64,000 nt of DNA. It comes from Streptomyces sp. S.PB5. Its GTDB lineage: Bacteria; Actinomycetota; Actinomycetes; Streptomycetales; Streptomycetaceae. The position numbers and the translations under genes are program-made. This document shows positions 36,442 through 45,520 of this stretch, one piece after another. The notes under the pieces were generated by a model, which was not told the origin of the DNA, ran no database searches, and was given only the letters and a program-made list of their open reading frames with translations. The stretch lies in NCBI RefSeq assembly GCF_030403745.1, contig NZ_JAQMWP010000002.1:620001-684000 (forward strand), read 5' to 3'. The stretch's first letter is position 1. The number at the start of each line of letters is the position of its first letter.

Positions 36442-37197
36442 TCACGCAGTCGCTGCCGGCGGTGCCAACTGCCGTGCCAGCCAGGTCGGTACGCCGCCCA
36501 GCAGCCGGTACAGCCGCCGCGCCTCCTCCCGCAACCGCGAGGCCTCCGGCTCGACCTCGGCGTCGGCCAGCGAGGCCAGCGCGGGCGCGGTCCCCACGAG
36601 GTAGCCCAACTCCTCCCGGATCCGCAGCGATTCGGCGAAGCCGTGCCGCGCCTCGGCCAACTCCCCGTCCCGCAGGGCGAGTCCGGCGAGATGGCGCCAG
36701 GTGAAGGAGAGCAGCAGCGGATCGGCGTGGGCCACCGCCCCGGCGTGCGCCCGCCGGTACGCCGCTCGGGCCGCCTGGGGCGATCGCGTGAGGTTCTCCG
36801 CGAGCAGCCCCCGCCGGAAGTCCAGCAGTGCCCGCCCCGGCGCACCCGGAGCGATCAGCGCCGCCGCCCGGCCGAGCGCGGCGCGCGCCTCGTCGGCCCG
36901 GTCGCGCACCCCGTGCAGCGTGGCGGCGTACGCAAGTTGCCCGCGTTCACAAGCGGCCGCGCCCCGTTCGTCGTCGCTCCCGGCCTGCGCCTCGGCGACC
37001 CGCAGCGCGTCCTCGGCGTCCTGCCAGCCCTGCTCGGTGTAGAGACACCGCTCCACCAGCAGCGCCGCCCGCTGCAGGGCCGACCCCGCGGAGTCCGGCT
37101 GGAGCAGCGCCGCCGCGTCGGCCCAGCAGGCGCGCGAGCGCAGCCGCCATACCGCGGTCTGGAGTGGATCGTCAGGGGTCGTTCCGTTACCAGACAT
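36442..37197 (-). CDS. TPR-containing hypothetical protein
   Basis: The 251-residue protein is almost entirely helical, in repeats of about 34 residues (ALLVERCLYTEQGWQDAEDALRVAEAQAGS, CERGQLAYAATLHGVRDRADEARAALGRAAALI, RRGLLAENLTRSPQAARAAYRRAHAGAVA, HLAGLALRDGELAEARHGFAESLRIREELG). This suggests a TPR scaffold for protein contacts. MSGNGTTPDDP at 37197 was chosen as the start, with GAGGTGG upstream; the frame is open 37 codons further without support. No partner is evident. Confidence 0.7.
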   Translation of the reverse strand: MSGNGTTPDDPLQTAVWRLRSRACWADAAALLQPDSAGSALQRAALLVERCLYTEQGWQDAEDALRVAEAQAGSDDERGAAACERGQLAYAATLHGVRDRADEARAALGRAAALIAPGAPGRALLDFRRGLLAENLTRSPQAARAAYRRAHAGAVAHADPLLLSFTWRHLAGLALRDGELAEARHGFAESLRIREELGYLVGTAPALASLADAEVEPEASRLREEARRLYRLLGGVPTWLARQLAPPAATA

Positions 37198-37339
37198 GGC
37201 GGTATACGCCACCTCGCCCTCCCCGGCACACCATTGAGCTGTTGAGTGGTGGCCGCATCTCAGCACGAATGGACGCGCCCGGCCAAGGGGGTGGGTGAAG
37301 GATTTCACAAAGTCGTGGGATCCCTGGCCCTGCCTGGTT

Positions 37340-39013
37340 TCAGCTCATCCTCAACGCCAGGAAGAAATCCAGCTTGTCCTCGAGGCGTGAGAGATCACGA
37401 CTCGTCAACTGCTCGATCCGGCCCACCCGGTAGCGCAGTGTGTTGACATGCAGGTGGAGACGGGTCGCGCACCGGGTCCACGAACCGTCGCAGTCGAGGA
37501 ACGCCTCCAGAGTCGGGATCAGCTCCGCGCGGTGCCGGCGGTCGTAGTCGCGCAGCGGGTCCAGGAGGCGGGCCGTGAACGCTCTGCGGACGTCGTCCGG
37601 GACGAACGGCAGCAGCAGCACGTGCGAGGCCAGTTCCTGGTGCCCGGCGGCGCACACCCGGCCGGGCCGCGCCGCCGCCACCCGCCGTGCGTGCCGTGCC
37701 TCCTCCAGCGCGCCGCGCAGCCCCTCCGCGGAGTGGACGGCCGCGCTGACGCCGAGCGTGACCCGGCCGTCGTCGTCCAGACCGGCGGCGAGAGGGTCCC
37801 GTACGGACTCCAGGAGCACATCGGCGAGGATCCCCGCCTCGGAGCCGTCGTGCTCGGCCGAGACGGCCGGGAGCGGCACGAGGGCGACGGCCTCGTCGCC
37901 GGTGTGGGCGACGGCGATGCGGTCGGAGGGCTCGGGGCCGGTGGCGAGCGGGTCGACGAGGATCTCCTCCAGGAGGGACTGGGCGACCGCGCCGTCCTCG
38001 ACGTCCGCGCCGTCCCACTCGACACGGGCCACGACGACCTGCCAGTGCGGGGCCGCCCCGAGCCCGGGCAGCAGCACGGGGGCGGCCACCCTGAGGCGCG
38101 CGGCGATCTCGGCGGGTGCGGCGCCCGTCTGGACCAGCTCAAGGACCTCCTGGGCCAGTCGGCGCCGGACCGTGCGGGCCGCGTCCCGGCGGTCACGCTC
38201 GACCGAGATCAGCTGTGTCACGCCCTGCAGCAGGTCCAGCCGCTCCTCCGGCCAGTCCCCGGCGTCCGCCTCCACCGCCAGCAGCCAGTCCGACAGCACC
38301 GTCTCGCGCACGTCCCGGGACCCCTGCGAGGAGCGCCCGCTGCTGCGGACCGGGAAGAGTGAGTACGTCGTGGAGCCGAGCGTGAGCCGGTGCGGGCCAC
38401 GACGGCCCGTACGGGCGGCGGCCAGATGCTCCGCGGCGAGCTTCGCGCACACGTCGGCGGGCAGCGCCGGGCCGGTCGTCTTCGAGCCCGCGATCAGCCG
38501 GCCCGTCGGCGACAGCACCCAGGCCCGCAGGTCCAGGTCCGAGCCGAGCAGATCCAGGACCACGTCCGGGCCGCCGCCCGCCGGGCCCGAGGTCATCATC
38601 CGGCGGTGCCGGTCGACCACGGCCGCGAGGTCGCCGGCCCGCTCGCCGGAGACCTGGCGTACGACGTGCTCGGTGATCGTCGCGAAGGCCACCGACTCGT
38701 GGACCGCGAACAGCGGCAGCCGGTTGCGGGCGCAGGCCAGCACCAGGTCGTCCGGGATGTCCCCCAGCTCGGCCTCGCCTGCGGCCAGCGCGGCCACCCC
38801 GGCCTGCGCCAGGATGCGTACGAACGGTTCGGAGTCACCGGCGTCGCGGCGCCAGGCCAGGCCGGTGAGGACCAGTTCCCCGCCCGAGAGGTAACGGCTC
38901 GGGTCACGCAGGTCCGTGGTCATCACACCCCGCACGGTGCGATCCAGCTCGTCCTCGCCGCCGAGCAGCCGCAGGCCCAGCGCGTCGGTGTCCAGCAGTG
39001 CGCGCAGCCGCAT
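37340..39013 (-). CDS. PucR-family transcriptional regulator
   Basis: The 557-residue protein has the PucR N-terminal purine-catabolism domain (LRALLDTDALGLRLLGGEDELDRTVRGVMTTDLRDPSRYLSGGELVLTGLAW), a GGDEF-like middle region and the C-terminal PucR helix-turn-helix (LIPTLEAFLDCDGSWTRCATRLHLHVNTLRYRVGRIEQLTSRDLSRLEDKLDFFLALRM). PucR proteins activate purine degradation genes. It is divergent from the purine permease and XdhC genes, the expected targets. ATG at 39013 begins the PucR domain. Confidence 0.9.
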   Translation of the reverse strand: MRLRALLDTDALGLRLLGGEDELDRTVRGVMTTDLRDPSRYLSGGELVLTGLAWRRDAGDSEPFVRILAQAGVAALAAGEAELGDIPDDLVLACARNRLPLFAVHESVAFATITEHVVRQVSGERAGDLAAVVDRHRRMMTSGPAGGGPDVVLDLLGSDLDLRAWVLSPTGRLIAGSKTTGPALPADVCAKLAAEHLAAARTGRRGPHRLTLGSTTYSLFPVRSSGRSSQGSRDVRETVLSDWLLAVEADAGDWPEERLDLLQGVTQLISVERDRRDAARTVRRRLAQEVLELVQTGAAPAEIAARLRVAAPVLLPGLGAAPHWQVVVARVEWDGADVEDGAVAQSLLEEILVDPLATGPEPSDRIAVAHTGDEAVALVPLPAVSAEHDGSEAGILADVLLESVRDPLAAGLDDDGRVTLGVSAAVHSAEGLRGALEEARHARRVAAARPGRVCAAGHQELASHVLLLPFVPDDVRRAFTARLLDPLRDYDRRHRAELIPTLEAFLDCDGSWTRCATRLHLHVNTLRYRVGRIEQLTSRDLSRLEDKLDFFLALRMS

Positions 39014-39646
39014 TCTCGTCGCCGCCGATCTTTGTCTCGAAATCTACGATGAACATGGAGGGTCTCGTGGTGACTGGGGCTCGTCAGGTGGGCTGAGAGG
39101 CCACGTCTCCCGGGCTTCCGGGCTGTGTCCCAGGTCACGCCCACTGTGTCGCGCGTTTCCCCAGGAAAACATGGAGGTTATTGAGGACCTCCGTTCATAT
39201 GAATCTACAAGATGACCGCGCCGACCAGCCAACTCCTTCGGAGTTTCCGTGACTGACCGCGCCCGCGCACGGCGCTGTGTACTGGGCCCACTCCGCGTGA
39301 ACAGCACGTGAACAAGCCGGGCTCGCAGCACACGATCTGGCTCGATCCGAACGACCACGAGACGAGGAAGAGAGCCGGTCATGGACCACCTCGCGGACCC
39401 GGCGTAGCGAAAAAAGAGCTCTCCGGGCGGCGCGCGGGAACGTCACACTTCACCGCGCCGCCCGGAGCACCGGGTACCGCACCGCTCGCGGAACTCGCAG
39501 CAGGTCCCAGCACCAAGTCCCAGCACCGCATTGTTCGTTCGTCTCGGGCCGTCCCCCGGGTCGTGCGGCCGAAGCACCTTCCCAAATCCCGTAGCCGCTC
39601 CGGCGGCCGTCACGGGTGCCCCTTTGAACCTTGGGAGTAGGCCCAC
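39014..39646. other. Long divergent control region between pucR-type and permease genes
   Basis: These 633 bases hold no gene that I can support. Near 39173-39192 GGAGGT-TATTGAGG-ACCTCC is an operator-like inverted repeat close to the regulator promoter. At 39404-39467 there is a minus-strand terminator. The permease start has GGGAGTAGG in front. Confidence 0.5.
39404..39467 (-). terminator. Strong minus-strand terminator without an assigned gene
   Basis: CTCCGGGCGGCGCG (39421-39434) pairs with CGCGCCGCCCGGAG (39454-39467) in a perfect 14 base-pair stem. On the minus strand it is followed by AGCTC and six T. No minus-strand gene lies in the 180 bases before it. Confidence 0.7.
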
Positions 39647-41104
39647 ATGACCCAGCAGTCACTTGAGCCGAAGACCGTTGCCGAAGACGCGGGCGAAGGC
39701 ACCCGCGTCCCGGCCGGACGGTCCTGGCTCGACCGGTACTTCCACATCACCAAGCGGGGATCGACGGTCGCGCGTGAGGTGCGCGGCGGTACGACCACGT
39801 TCATGGCGATGGCGTACATCCTCCTGCTCAACCCCCTGATCCTGTCCGGCAAGGACGTGGCGGGGGACACGCTCGGCCAGAAGGCCCTCATCACCGCGAC
39901 CGCGTTCGCGGCGGCCTTCACCACGCTGCTGATGGGCTTCTTCGGCAAGGTCCCCCTCGCCCTCGCCGCCGGTCTCTCCGTCTCCGGCGTCCTGGCCTCC
40001 CAGGTCGCCCCGGCGATGACCTGGCCGCAGGCCATGGGCATGTGCGTGATGTACGGCGTGATCATCATGCTGCTGGTCGTCACCGGCCTGCGCGAGATGA
40101 TCATGAACGCCATCCCGCTGGCCCTCAAGCACGCGATCACCATGGGCATCGGCCTCTTCGTCGCCCTGATCGGCTTCTACAAGGCCGGCTTCGTGCACCA
40201 GGGCGAGGCGACCCCGGTGTCGCTCGGCCCGAACGGCGAGCTCGCGGGCTGGCCGGTCCTGCTCTTCGCGGTCACCCTGCTGGCGATCTTCATGCTCCAG
40301 GCGCGCGGTGTCCCCGGCGCGATCCTGATCGGCATCGTCGGCGGCACGGTCCTGGCTGTCCTCCTCAACGCCCTGGACGTCATCGACCCCGGGCAATGGG
40401 CAGGCGGTGCCCCGGAGCTGCACGGCAGCGCGGTCTCGATGCCGGACTTCTCGATCTTCGGCCACGTCGAGTTCGGCGGCTGGGGCGAGGTCGGCGCAAT
40501 GACGGTCGGCATGATCGTCTTCACCCTGGTGCTGGCCGGCTTCTTCGACGCGATGGCGACGATCATCGGCGTCGGCACCGAGGCCGAGCTGGCCGACGAG
40601 CAGGGCCGGATGCCGGGTCTGTCCAAGGCGCTGTTCATCGACGGCGCGGGCGGTGCGATCGGCGGCGTCGCGGGCGCCTCCGGCCAGACGGTGTTCGTGG
40701 AGTCGGCGACGGGTGTCGGCGAGGGTGCCCGTACCGGGCTGTCCTCCGTGGTCACCGGCCTGTTCTTCGCGGCCTGCCTGTTCTTCACCCCGCTGACGGC
40801 GATCGTGCCGGGCGAGGTCGCGGCGGCGGCCCTGGTGGTCATCGGCGCGATGATGATGATGAACGCACGGCACGTGGACTGGGCGGACCGCGCGACGGCG
40901 ATCCCGGTCTTCCTGACCGTCGTCATCATGCCGTTCACGTACTCGATCACCGCGGGCGTGGCCGCCGGTGTCATCTCCTACGTCGCGATCAAGGCCGCCC
41001 AGGGCAAGGCTCGCGAAATCGGTGCCTTCATGTGGGCCCTCACAGTGATCTTCTTCGTCTATTTCGCCCTCAATCCCATTGAGAGCTGGATGGGCGTGCA
41101 CTAG
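39647..41104 (+). CDS. NCS2/AzgA-type purine permease
   Basis: The 485-residue membrane protein has about 12 to 14 helices and the AzgA signature (RGGTTTFMAMAYILLLNPLIL, GLSVSGVLASQ, FFDAMATIIGVG, DGAGGAIGGVAGASGQTVFVESATGVGEGARTGLSSVVTG), which fits proton-coupled import of adenine, hypoxanthine and guanine. ATG at 39647 follows GGGAGTAGG. It starts a plus-strand unit with XdhC and is divergent from the PucR regulator. AzgA members are distinguished from UraA/xanthine permeases by these glycine-rich motifs. Confidence 0.88.
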   Translation: MTQQSLEPKTVAEDAGEGTRVPAGRSWLDRYFHITKRGSTVAREVRGGTTTFMAMAYILLLNPLILSGKDVAGDTLGQKALITATAFAAAFTTLLMGFFGKVPLALAAGLSVSGVLASQVAPAMTWPQAMGMCVMYGVIIMLLVVTGLREMIMNAIPLALKHAITMGIGLFVALIGFYKAGFVHQGEATPVSLGPNGELAGWPVLLFAVTLLAIFMLQARGVPGAILIGIVGGTVLAVLLNALDVIDPGQWAGGAPELHGSAVSMPDFSIFGHVEFGGWGEVGAMTVGMIVFTLVLAGFFDAMATIIGVGTEAELADEQGRMPGLSKALFIDGAGGAIGGVAGASGQTVFVESATGVGEGARTGLSSVVTGLFFAACLFFTPLTAIVPGEVAAAALVVIGAMMMMNARHVDWADRATAIPVFLTVVIMPFTYSITAGVAAGVISYVAIKAAQGKAREIGAFMWALTVIFFVYFALNPIESWMGVH

Positions 41105-41146
41105 CGGCCCGTCCTACGGGACCGCTGCCGCTGAGGAGACCGAGAC

Positions 41147-42301
41147 ATGCTGGACATCGCCGACGAACTGCACCGGTGGGTCGAGCAGGGACGCGACTTC
41201 GCCGTGGCCACCGTGGTGACCGTCACCGGCAGCGCACCCCGCGGCCCGGGCGCCGCCCTCGCGGTCGACACCGACGGCACGGCGATCGGCTCGGTCTCCG
41301 GCGGCTGTGTGGAGGGCGCGGTGTACGAGCTGTGCCGACAGGCGCTCCAGGACGGCGAGACCGTCCTGGAGCGCTTCGGCTTCAGCGACGACGACGCCTT
41401 CGCGGCCGGTCTGACCTGCGGCGGCATCATCGACGTCCTGGTCATGCCGGTACGGACGGGGGACGCCGTCCGTCCGGTGCTGACGGCTGCAGTGGCGGCG
41501 GCGGCCTCGGGCCGGCCGGCCGCCGTGGCCCGCGTGGTGTCGGGCCCGCCGGACCTGCTGGGCCGCGCGCTGCTGGTCCACCCGGACGGCACGTACGACG
41601 GCGGCTACGGCGGCCGGCCCGAACTGGACCGTACGGTCGCCGCCGAGGCGAGGGCCTGCCTGGACTCCGGCCGCACGGGCACCCTGCGGATCGGCGAGCA
41701 CGGCTCCCCCTGCGGAGCGCCGCTGACGCTCCTGGTGGAATCCTCGCTACCGTCCCCGCGAATGATCGTCTTCGGTGCGACCGACTTCGCCTCGGCGCTG
41801 GTGAAGGTGGGGAAGTTCCTGGGCTACCGGGTCACCGTGTGCGACGCCCGGCCCGTCTTCGCCACGCGGGCCCGCTTCCCGGAGGCGGACGAGATCGTCG
41901 TCGCGTGGCCGCACACGTACCTGGAGCGTACGGAGCTGGACCGGCGGACGGTGTTGTGCGTCCTGACCCACGACGCCAAGTTCGACGTACCGCTCCTGCG
42001 GCTGGCGCTGCGGTCGCCGGTGGCGTACGTGGGGGCGCTGGGGTCCCGCCGGACCCACCTCGACCGCACCGAGCGGCTGCGCGAAGCCGGCGTCACCGAG
42101 CCGGAACTGACGAGGCTGCGGTCGCCCGTCGGACTCGACCTGGGGGCGCGTACGCCGGAGGAGACGGCGCTGTCGATAGGCGCGGAGATCATCGCGAACC
42201 GGCGGGGCGGGAGCGGGGTCTCGCTCACGGGGGCGCAGACGCCGATCCATCACGACGGGGCGGCGTCGGGGACGGCGGGGCGGGCCGGGCCGGTGGCCTG
42301 A
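41147..42301 (+). CDS. XdhC-family molybdenum cofactor chaperone
   Basis: The 384-residue protein begins at ATG 41147 and has the XdhC/CoxI N-terminal domain (VTVTGSAPRGPGAALAVDTDGTAIGSVSGGCVEGAVYE, with FAAGLTCGGIIDVLVMPV) and a C-terminal Rossmann domain (RMIVFGATDFASALVKVGKFLGYRVTVCDARPVF, YVGALGSRRTHLDR). XdhC binds molybdopterin and helps insert its sulfurated form into xanthine dehydrogenase in purine degradation. The dehydrogenase subunits are not in the window. The purine permease upstream and the divergent PucR gene support the role. Confidence 0.86.
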   Translation: MLDIADELHRWVEQGRDFAVATVVTVTGSAPRGPGAALAVDTDGTAIGSVSGGCVEGAVYELCRQALQDGETVLERFGFSDDDAFAAGLTCGGIIDVLVMPVRTGDAVRPVLTAAVAAAASGRPAAVARVVSGPPDLLGRALLVHPDGTYDGGYGGRPELDRTVAAEARACLDSGRTGTLRIGEHGSPCGAPLTLLVESSLPSPRMIVFGATDFASALVKVGKFLGYRVTVCDARPVFATRARFPEADEIVVAWPHTYLERTELDRRTVLCVLTHDAKFDVPLLRLALRSPVAYVGALGSRRTHLDRTERLREAGVTEPELTRLRSPVGLDLGARTPEETALSIGAEIIANRRGGSGVSLTGAQTPIHHDGAASGTAGRAGPVA

Positions 42302-42504
42302 GCGGGGCGGGTCCGGGGTCTCGTCCGTCTTCTCGGAACCGCGGCAGCATCACCCCGGCGAGAGCGTGCGCGACGCCCGCCGAGCCGACCGGCCGGGCCA
42401 GTCCCCGGGCTCAGGTCGGGCCCGGGCCGTGGTCCTACCGTCCGCCGGAAGAGCCGCATCCCGTGCGCGTCGCCCCCGGCAGGCCCCGCCCCGTGTTCAC
42501 TTCC

Positions 42505-42948
42505 TCATGCCGTCCTCAGCAGCCGATTGACCGCCCGTCCGAACACATACCGGGCCACCCGCCGCACCACCGGATCCAGTACCCCGGGCAGAAACCCGAA
42601 CCCCAGCTCCTCGCGCCACACCACCCGGCTCCGCCCGCCCGGTCCCGGCCCCACCTCGATCTCGGCCCACCCCGTCACCACGCGGCCGCGCTTCTCCAGC
42701 CGGCAGAACCCGGACTCGTCGTCGTCCGTCGGCGGACGCCACGCGGTGACCTCCATACGGTCGTCGAAGGCGAGCGGACCGAGGCCGGTGCGGGCCACGA
42801 ACACCGTGCCCTCGCCCGTCGGCTCCGGCGTCTCCACCGTGACCCGGGTCAGCGGGACCACCGCACCATGGCGGGGCCACTCCGTGAGCCGTCGCCAGGT
42901 CTCGGCGCGGGGGAGCGGTGCGGTGCGTTCGAGCAGAAAGGTGACCAC
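42505..42948 (-). CDS. SRPBCC-family protein
   Basis: The 147-residue protein shows the START-like pattern (PRAETWRRLTEWPRHGAVVPLTRVTVETPEPTGEGTVFVARTGLGPLAFDDRMEVTAWRPP, then VTGWAEIEVGPG and the long C-terminal helix GVLDPVVRRVARYVFGRAVNRLL). Such folds make a hydrophobic pocket for lipids, sterols or polyketides. I cannot name the ligand. The preceding 200 bases (42302-42504) contain no gene that I can support. Confidence 0.7.
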   Translation of the reverse strand: MVTFLLERTAPLPRAETWRRLTEWPRHGAVVPLTRVTVETPEPTGEGTVFVARTGLGPLAFDDRMEVTAWRPPTDDDESGFCRLEKRGRVVTGWAEIEVGPGPGGRSRVVWREELGFGFLPGVLDPVVRRVARYVFGRAVNRLLRTA

Positions 42949-43076
42949 TCAACGATCCTAGGGAATCCGGCCAGCTCAGCGGCGTATTCGTATACGGCTC
43001 ACACGCCTGGCCCGCAACCCCTACGATTCGGCATATGGGAGGGCAATCCGCCCACCTCCAGGGGGAGTTGGTAACC

Positions 43077-44087
43077 GTGCCGCTGAAGGCCTACGGCGTA
43101 CTGATCACACGGGCGGTCGACACCCGCCGCGAAGGCGCGGACGACACGCCGCACTATCAGATCCATCTGACGGACGACCAGAACGTCCACTACCGCGCAG
43201 CCGTCAACGTGCTGTCGCAGGTGCACCCCTCCGAGCTGCTCTACCTCGTCGACGAGGACTTCCGGCATCCCGTGACCGCCCGGCTCGCGGGACTTCCCGG
43301 CGGCTGGAACACCCTGCCGCCCGGACCCGGCGGCCCCAACCTCGACTTCGTGCGCGGCAATCTCTTCGACCCGGCGAAGATGCGCACGCTGCCCCCGGAC
43401 GGCCCCGGCGCCGACGACGACCTGGCCGACCTGCTCGACCTCTACGTACGGCGCGCCGTCGCCGACCCCGATGCCCGGCTGTACGTCTTCGGCGAGCGCT
43501 TCGGGCCCGAACCCCGCGTCAAGGACAAGGTGTTCGGCTTCCTGCCCGGCAACGGCATCCACGACATCCACATGAACCAGGGCAACAGCCGGAAGTTCCG
43601 CAAGGACGACGGCGTCTGGCAGGACGGCGGGATCCTCATCCACTTCCCCGGCCAGGACCGCTGGGTCGCGATCTTCCTCGCCTTCCAGAGCCAGTCCTGG
43701 CACACCGACGACGTCACCGGACACGCCCTGGAGGACGTCGACGGCAACCGTCCCGAGCCGGGCACCCTGCCGGTCCGGATCGTCGCCGCGCTCGTCAACC
43801 CGCGCGGCCCGGCCCCCGAGGCGGAGACGGTCACCCTCCTCAACGCCTCGCCTGACCCCGTCGACCTCACCGGCTGGCACATCGGCGACCGCCTGGGCCA
43901 GAAGTCCCCGGTACCGAACGGTCCGCTGGCCGCCGGCGCCTGTCTCACCGTCCCGCTCACCGGTGGCGCCCAACTCGGCAACCACGGCGGCGAGATCACC
44001 CTCTTCGACGCCAGGACACTCAAAGTTCACGGAGTTTCCTACACCGCGGAACAGGCCGCGCGAGAGGGGTGGTCGGTCGTCTTCTGA
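43077..44087 (+). CDS. YukJ-like (DUF2278) protein with a lamin-tail domain
   Basis: About 336 residues starting MPLKAYGVL at GTG 43077, which has GGGGGAG upstream; an in-frame ATG at 43035 adds 14 residues not usual for the family. The N-terminal 200 residues match YukJ (ITRAVDTRREGADDTPHYQIHLTD, FGFLPGNGIHDIHMNQGNSRKF, DRWVAIFLAFQSQSWHTDD). The C-terminal 100 residues form a lamin-tail-like beta domain (VRIVAALVNPRGPAPEAETVTLLNASPDPVDLTGWHIGDRLGQ). The function is unknown. The stop is embedded in an 8-base tandem repeat. Confidence 0.78.
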   Translation: MPLKAYGVLITRAVDTRREGADDTPHYQIHLTDDQNVHYRAAVNVLSQVHPSELLYLVDEDFRHPVTARLAGLPGGWNTLPPGPGGPNLDFVRGNLFDPAKMRTLPPDGPGADDDLADLLDLYVRRAVADPDARLYVFGERFGPEPRVKDKVFGFLPGNGIHDIHMNQGNSRKFRKDDGVWQDGGILIHFPGQDRWVAIFLAFQSQSWHTDDVTGHALEDVDGNRPEPGTLPVRIVAALVNPRGPAPEAETVTLLNASPDPVDLTGWHIGDRLGQKSPVPNGPLAAGACLTVPLTGGAQLGNHGGEITLFDARTLKVHGVSYTAEQAAREGWSVVF

Positions 44088-44149
44088 CGCCGTGACGCCG
44101 TGACGCCGTGACGCCGTGACGCCGTGACGCCGTGACGCCGTGACGGGGT
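44086..44149 (+). repeat. Eight-base tandem repeat (GACGCCGT)
   Basis: Seven perfect copies of GACGCCGT run from 44086 to 44141, followed by one variant copy GACGGGGT to 44149. The tract begins inside the stop codon of the YukJ-like gene and ends about 115 bases before the P450 start. Confidence 0.95.
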
Positions 44150-44264
44150 GACGCGTGATGGGGTGACGAGCGGGACCTGATGACGGCTGTCGCATCCGCA
44201 CCCCCGTACGGCACCATGGGCGCGACCCCGCACCACCACCACACCGGCGGCCGGAGGGCGTCCC

Positions 44265-45485
44265 GTGGACCGTGAACTGCAGGGAAGACGCGACGAGTTG
44301 CGGCGCGATCCCTACCCGCACTACGAACGGGCACGGCAGGCCGACGGACTGACCTACCTCGAAGAGCTGGACGCCTGGCTCGTCGCCCGGGACGCCGACG
44401 TACGCGAAGTCCTGCGCAGGCCCGAGGAGTTCTCCTCGGGCAACGCGCTGATCCCGGACGTCATGCCCGCGCCCGCCGCGCTCGCCGTCCTCGGCGGTGG
44501 CTTCGGCGGGCGCCCGGTCGTCGTCACCTCCGACGGCGCCCGCCACCAGGAACTGCGCGCACCCCTCGTACGGGGGCTGTCGCCGGCCCGGGTCGCCGCC
44601 GTCCTGCCGTACGCCGCTCGGCGCGCCGCCGAACTGGTCGAGGGGTTCGCCGAGGACGGCGGGGTCGAGCTGATGGCGGCGTACGCCAGAAGGCTCCCGG
44701 GTGATGTCATCGGCCGGATCGTCGGCCTCGGACCGCAGGACGTGCCCGGGATCGTGCACGGCGGGCACCGCGCCGAGGCACTGCTGTTCCGGCCGCTGGC
44801 GGAGGACGAGCAGGTCGCCGCCGCCGAGGACGTCGTGGCGATGCAGCGGACCCTGGAGCGGTATGTACGCGAGCGGCACGCCGAGCCTCGCGAGGACCTG
44901 TGCAGCGAGCTCGTCGCGTCCCTCACGGAACCCGGCCCCGGCGAGCTCACCCTCGAAGACCGCCACGAACTCGTCGCCCATCTGCAGAACCTGCTGATCG
45001 CCGGACACCTCACCACCACCGCGCTCATCGGCACGACCGTGCTGCATCTGCTCCGGCACCCGGATCAGTGGGAGCTGCTGTGCGCCGAGCCCGAGAGGAT
45101 CCCGGCGGCGGTCGAGGAGGCCGCCCGCTACGACAGTGCCCTCCAGGGCTTCCGCCGGGTCACCACCCGCCCCGTGACGGTCGCCGGGACCGAACTCCCG
45201 CCCGGGGCCTCGGTGTTCGTGGCCTTCGGCGGCGCGAACCGGGACGCCGACCGGCACTCGAGGCCCGACGAGTTCGACATCACCCGCACCCCGGGCCGGC
45301 ACGTCGCCTTCGGGCTCGGGGTGCACAGCTGCCCCGGGTCGCAGCTCGCCCGCGAACAACTGCGGATCACCCTGGAGGAGTTGACGAGACGGCTGCCGGG
45401 GCTGCGACTGGCGGACGACCAGCCGGTGGAGATGCGGCCGACGATGATCCACCGCTCCCCGCACCGCCTCAACCTCACTTGGTGA
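44265..45485 (+). CDS. Cytochrome P450
   Basis: The 406-residue protein has the P450 core: I-helix LLIAGHLTTTALIGTTVLHLL, ExxR in VEEAARYDSALQGFRRVT, the PERF-like segment, and the heme motif FGLGVHSCPGSQLAREQL with its Cys ligand. It should oxygenate a small hydrophobic molecule using electrons from an external ferredoxin system; no such genes are adjacent. In the I-helix AGHLT replaces the usual AGHET or AGxDT, so the acidic residue of the acid-alcohol pair is missing. GTG at 44265 follows GGAGGGCG. The substrate cannot be inferred. Confidence 0.88.
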   Translation: MDRELQGRRDELRRDPYPHYERARQADGLTYLEELDAWLVARDADVREVLRRPEEFSSGNALIPDVMPAPAALAVLGGGFGGRPVVVTSDGARHQELRAPLVRGLSPARVAAVLPYAARRAAELVEGFAEDGGVELMAAYARRLPGDVIGRIVGLGPQDVPGIVHGGHRAEALLFRPLAEDEQVAAAEDVVAMQRTLERYVRERHAEPREDLCSELVASLTEPGPGELTLEDRHELVAHLQNLLIAGHLTTTALIGTTVLHLLRHPDQWELLCAEPERIPAAVEEAARYDSALQGFRRVTTRPVTVAGTELPPGASVFVAFGGANRDADRHSRPDEFDITRTPGRHVAFGLGVHSCPGSQLAREQLRITLEELTRRLPGLRLADDQPVEMRPTMIHRSPHRLNLTW

Positions 45486-45520
45486 GCCGGAAGCCGGAAT
45501 GCCTCAGCTGCCCATGAAGC

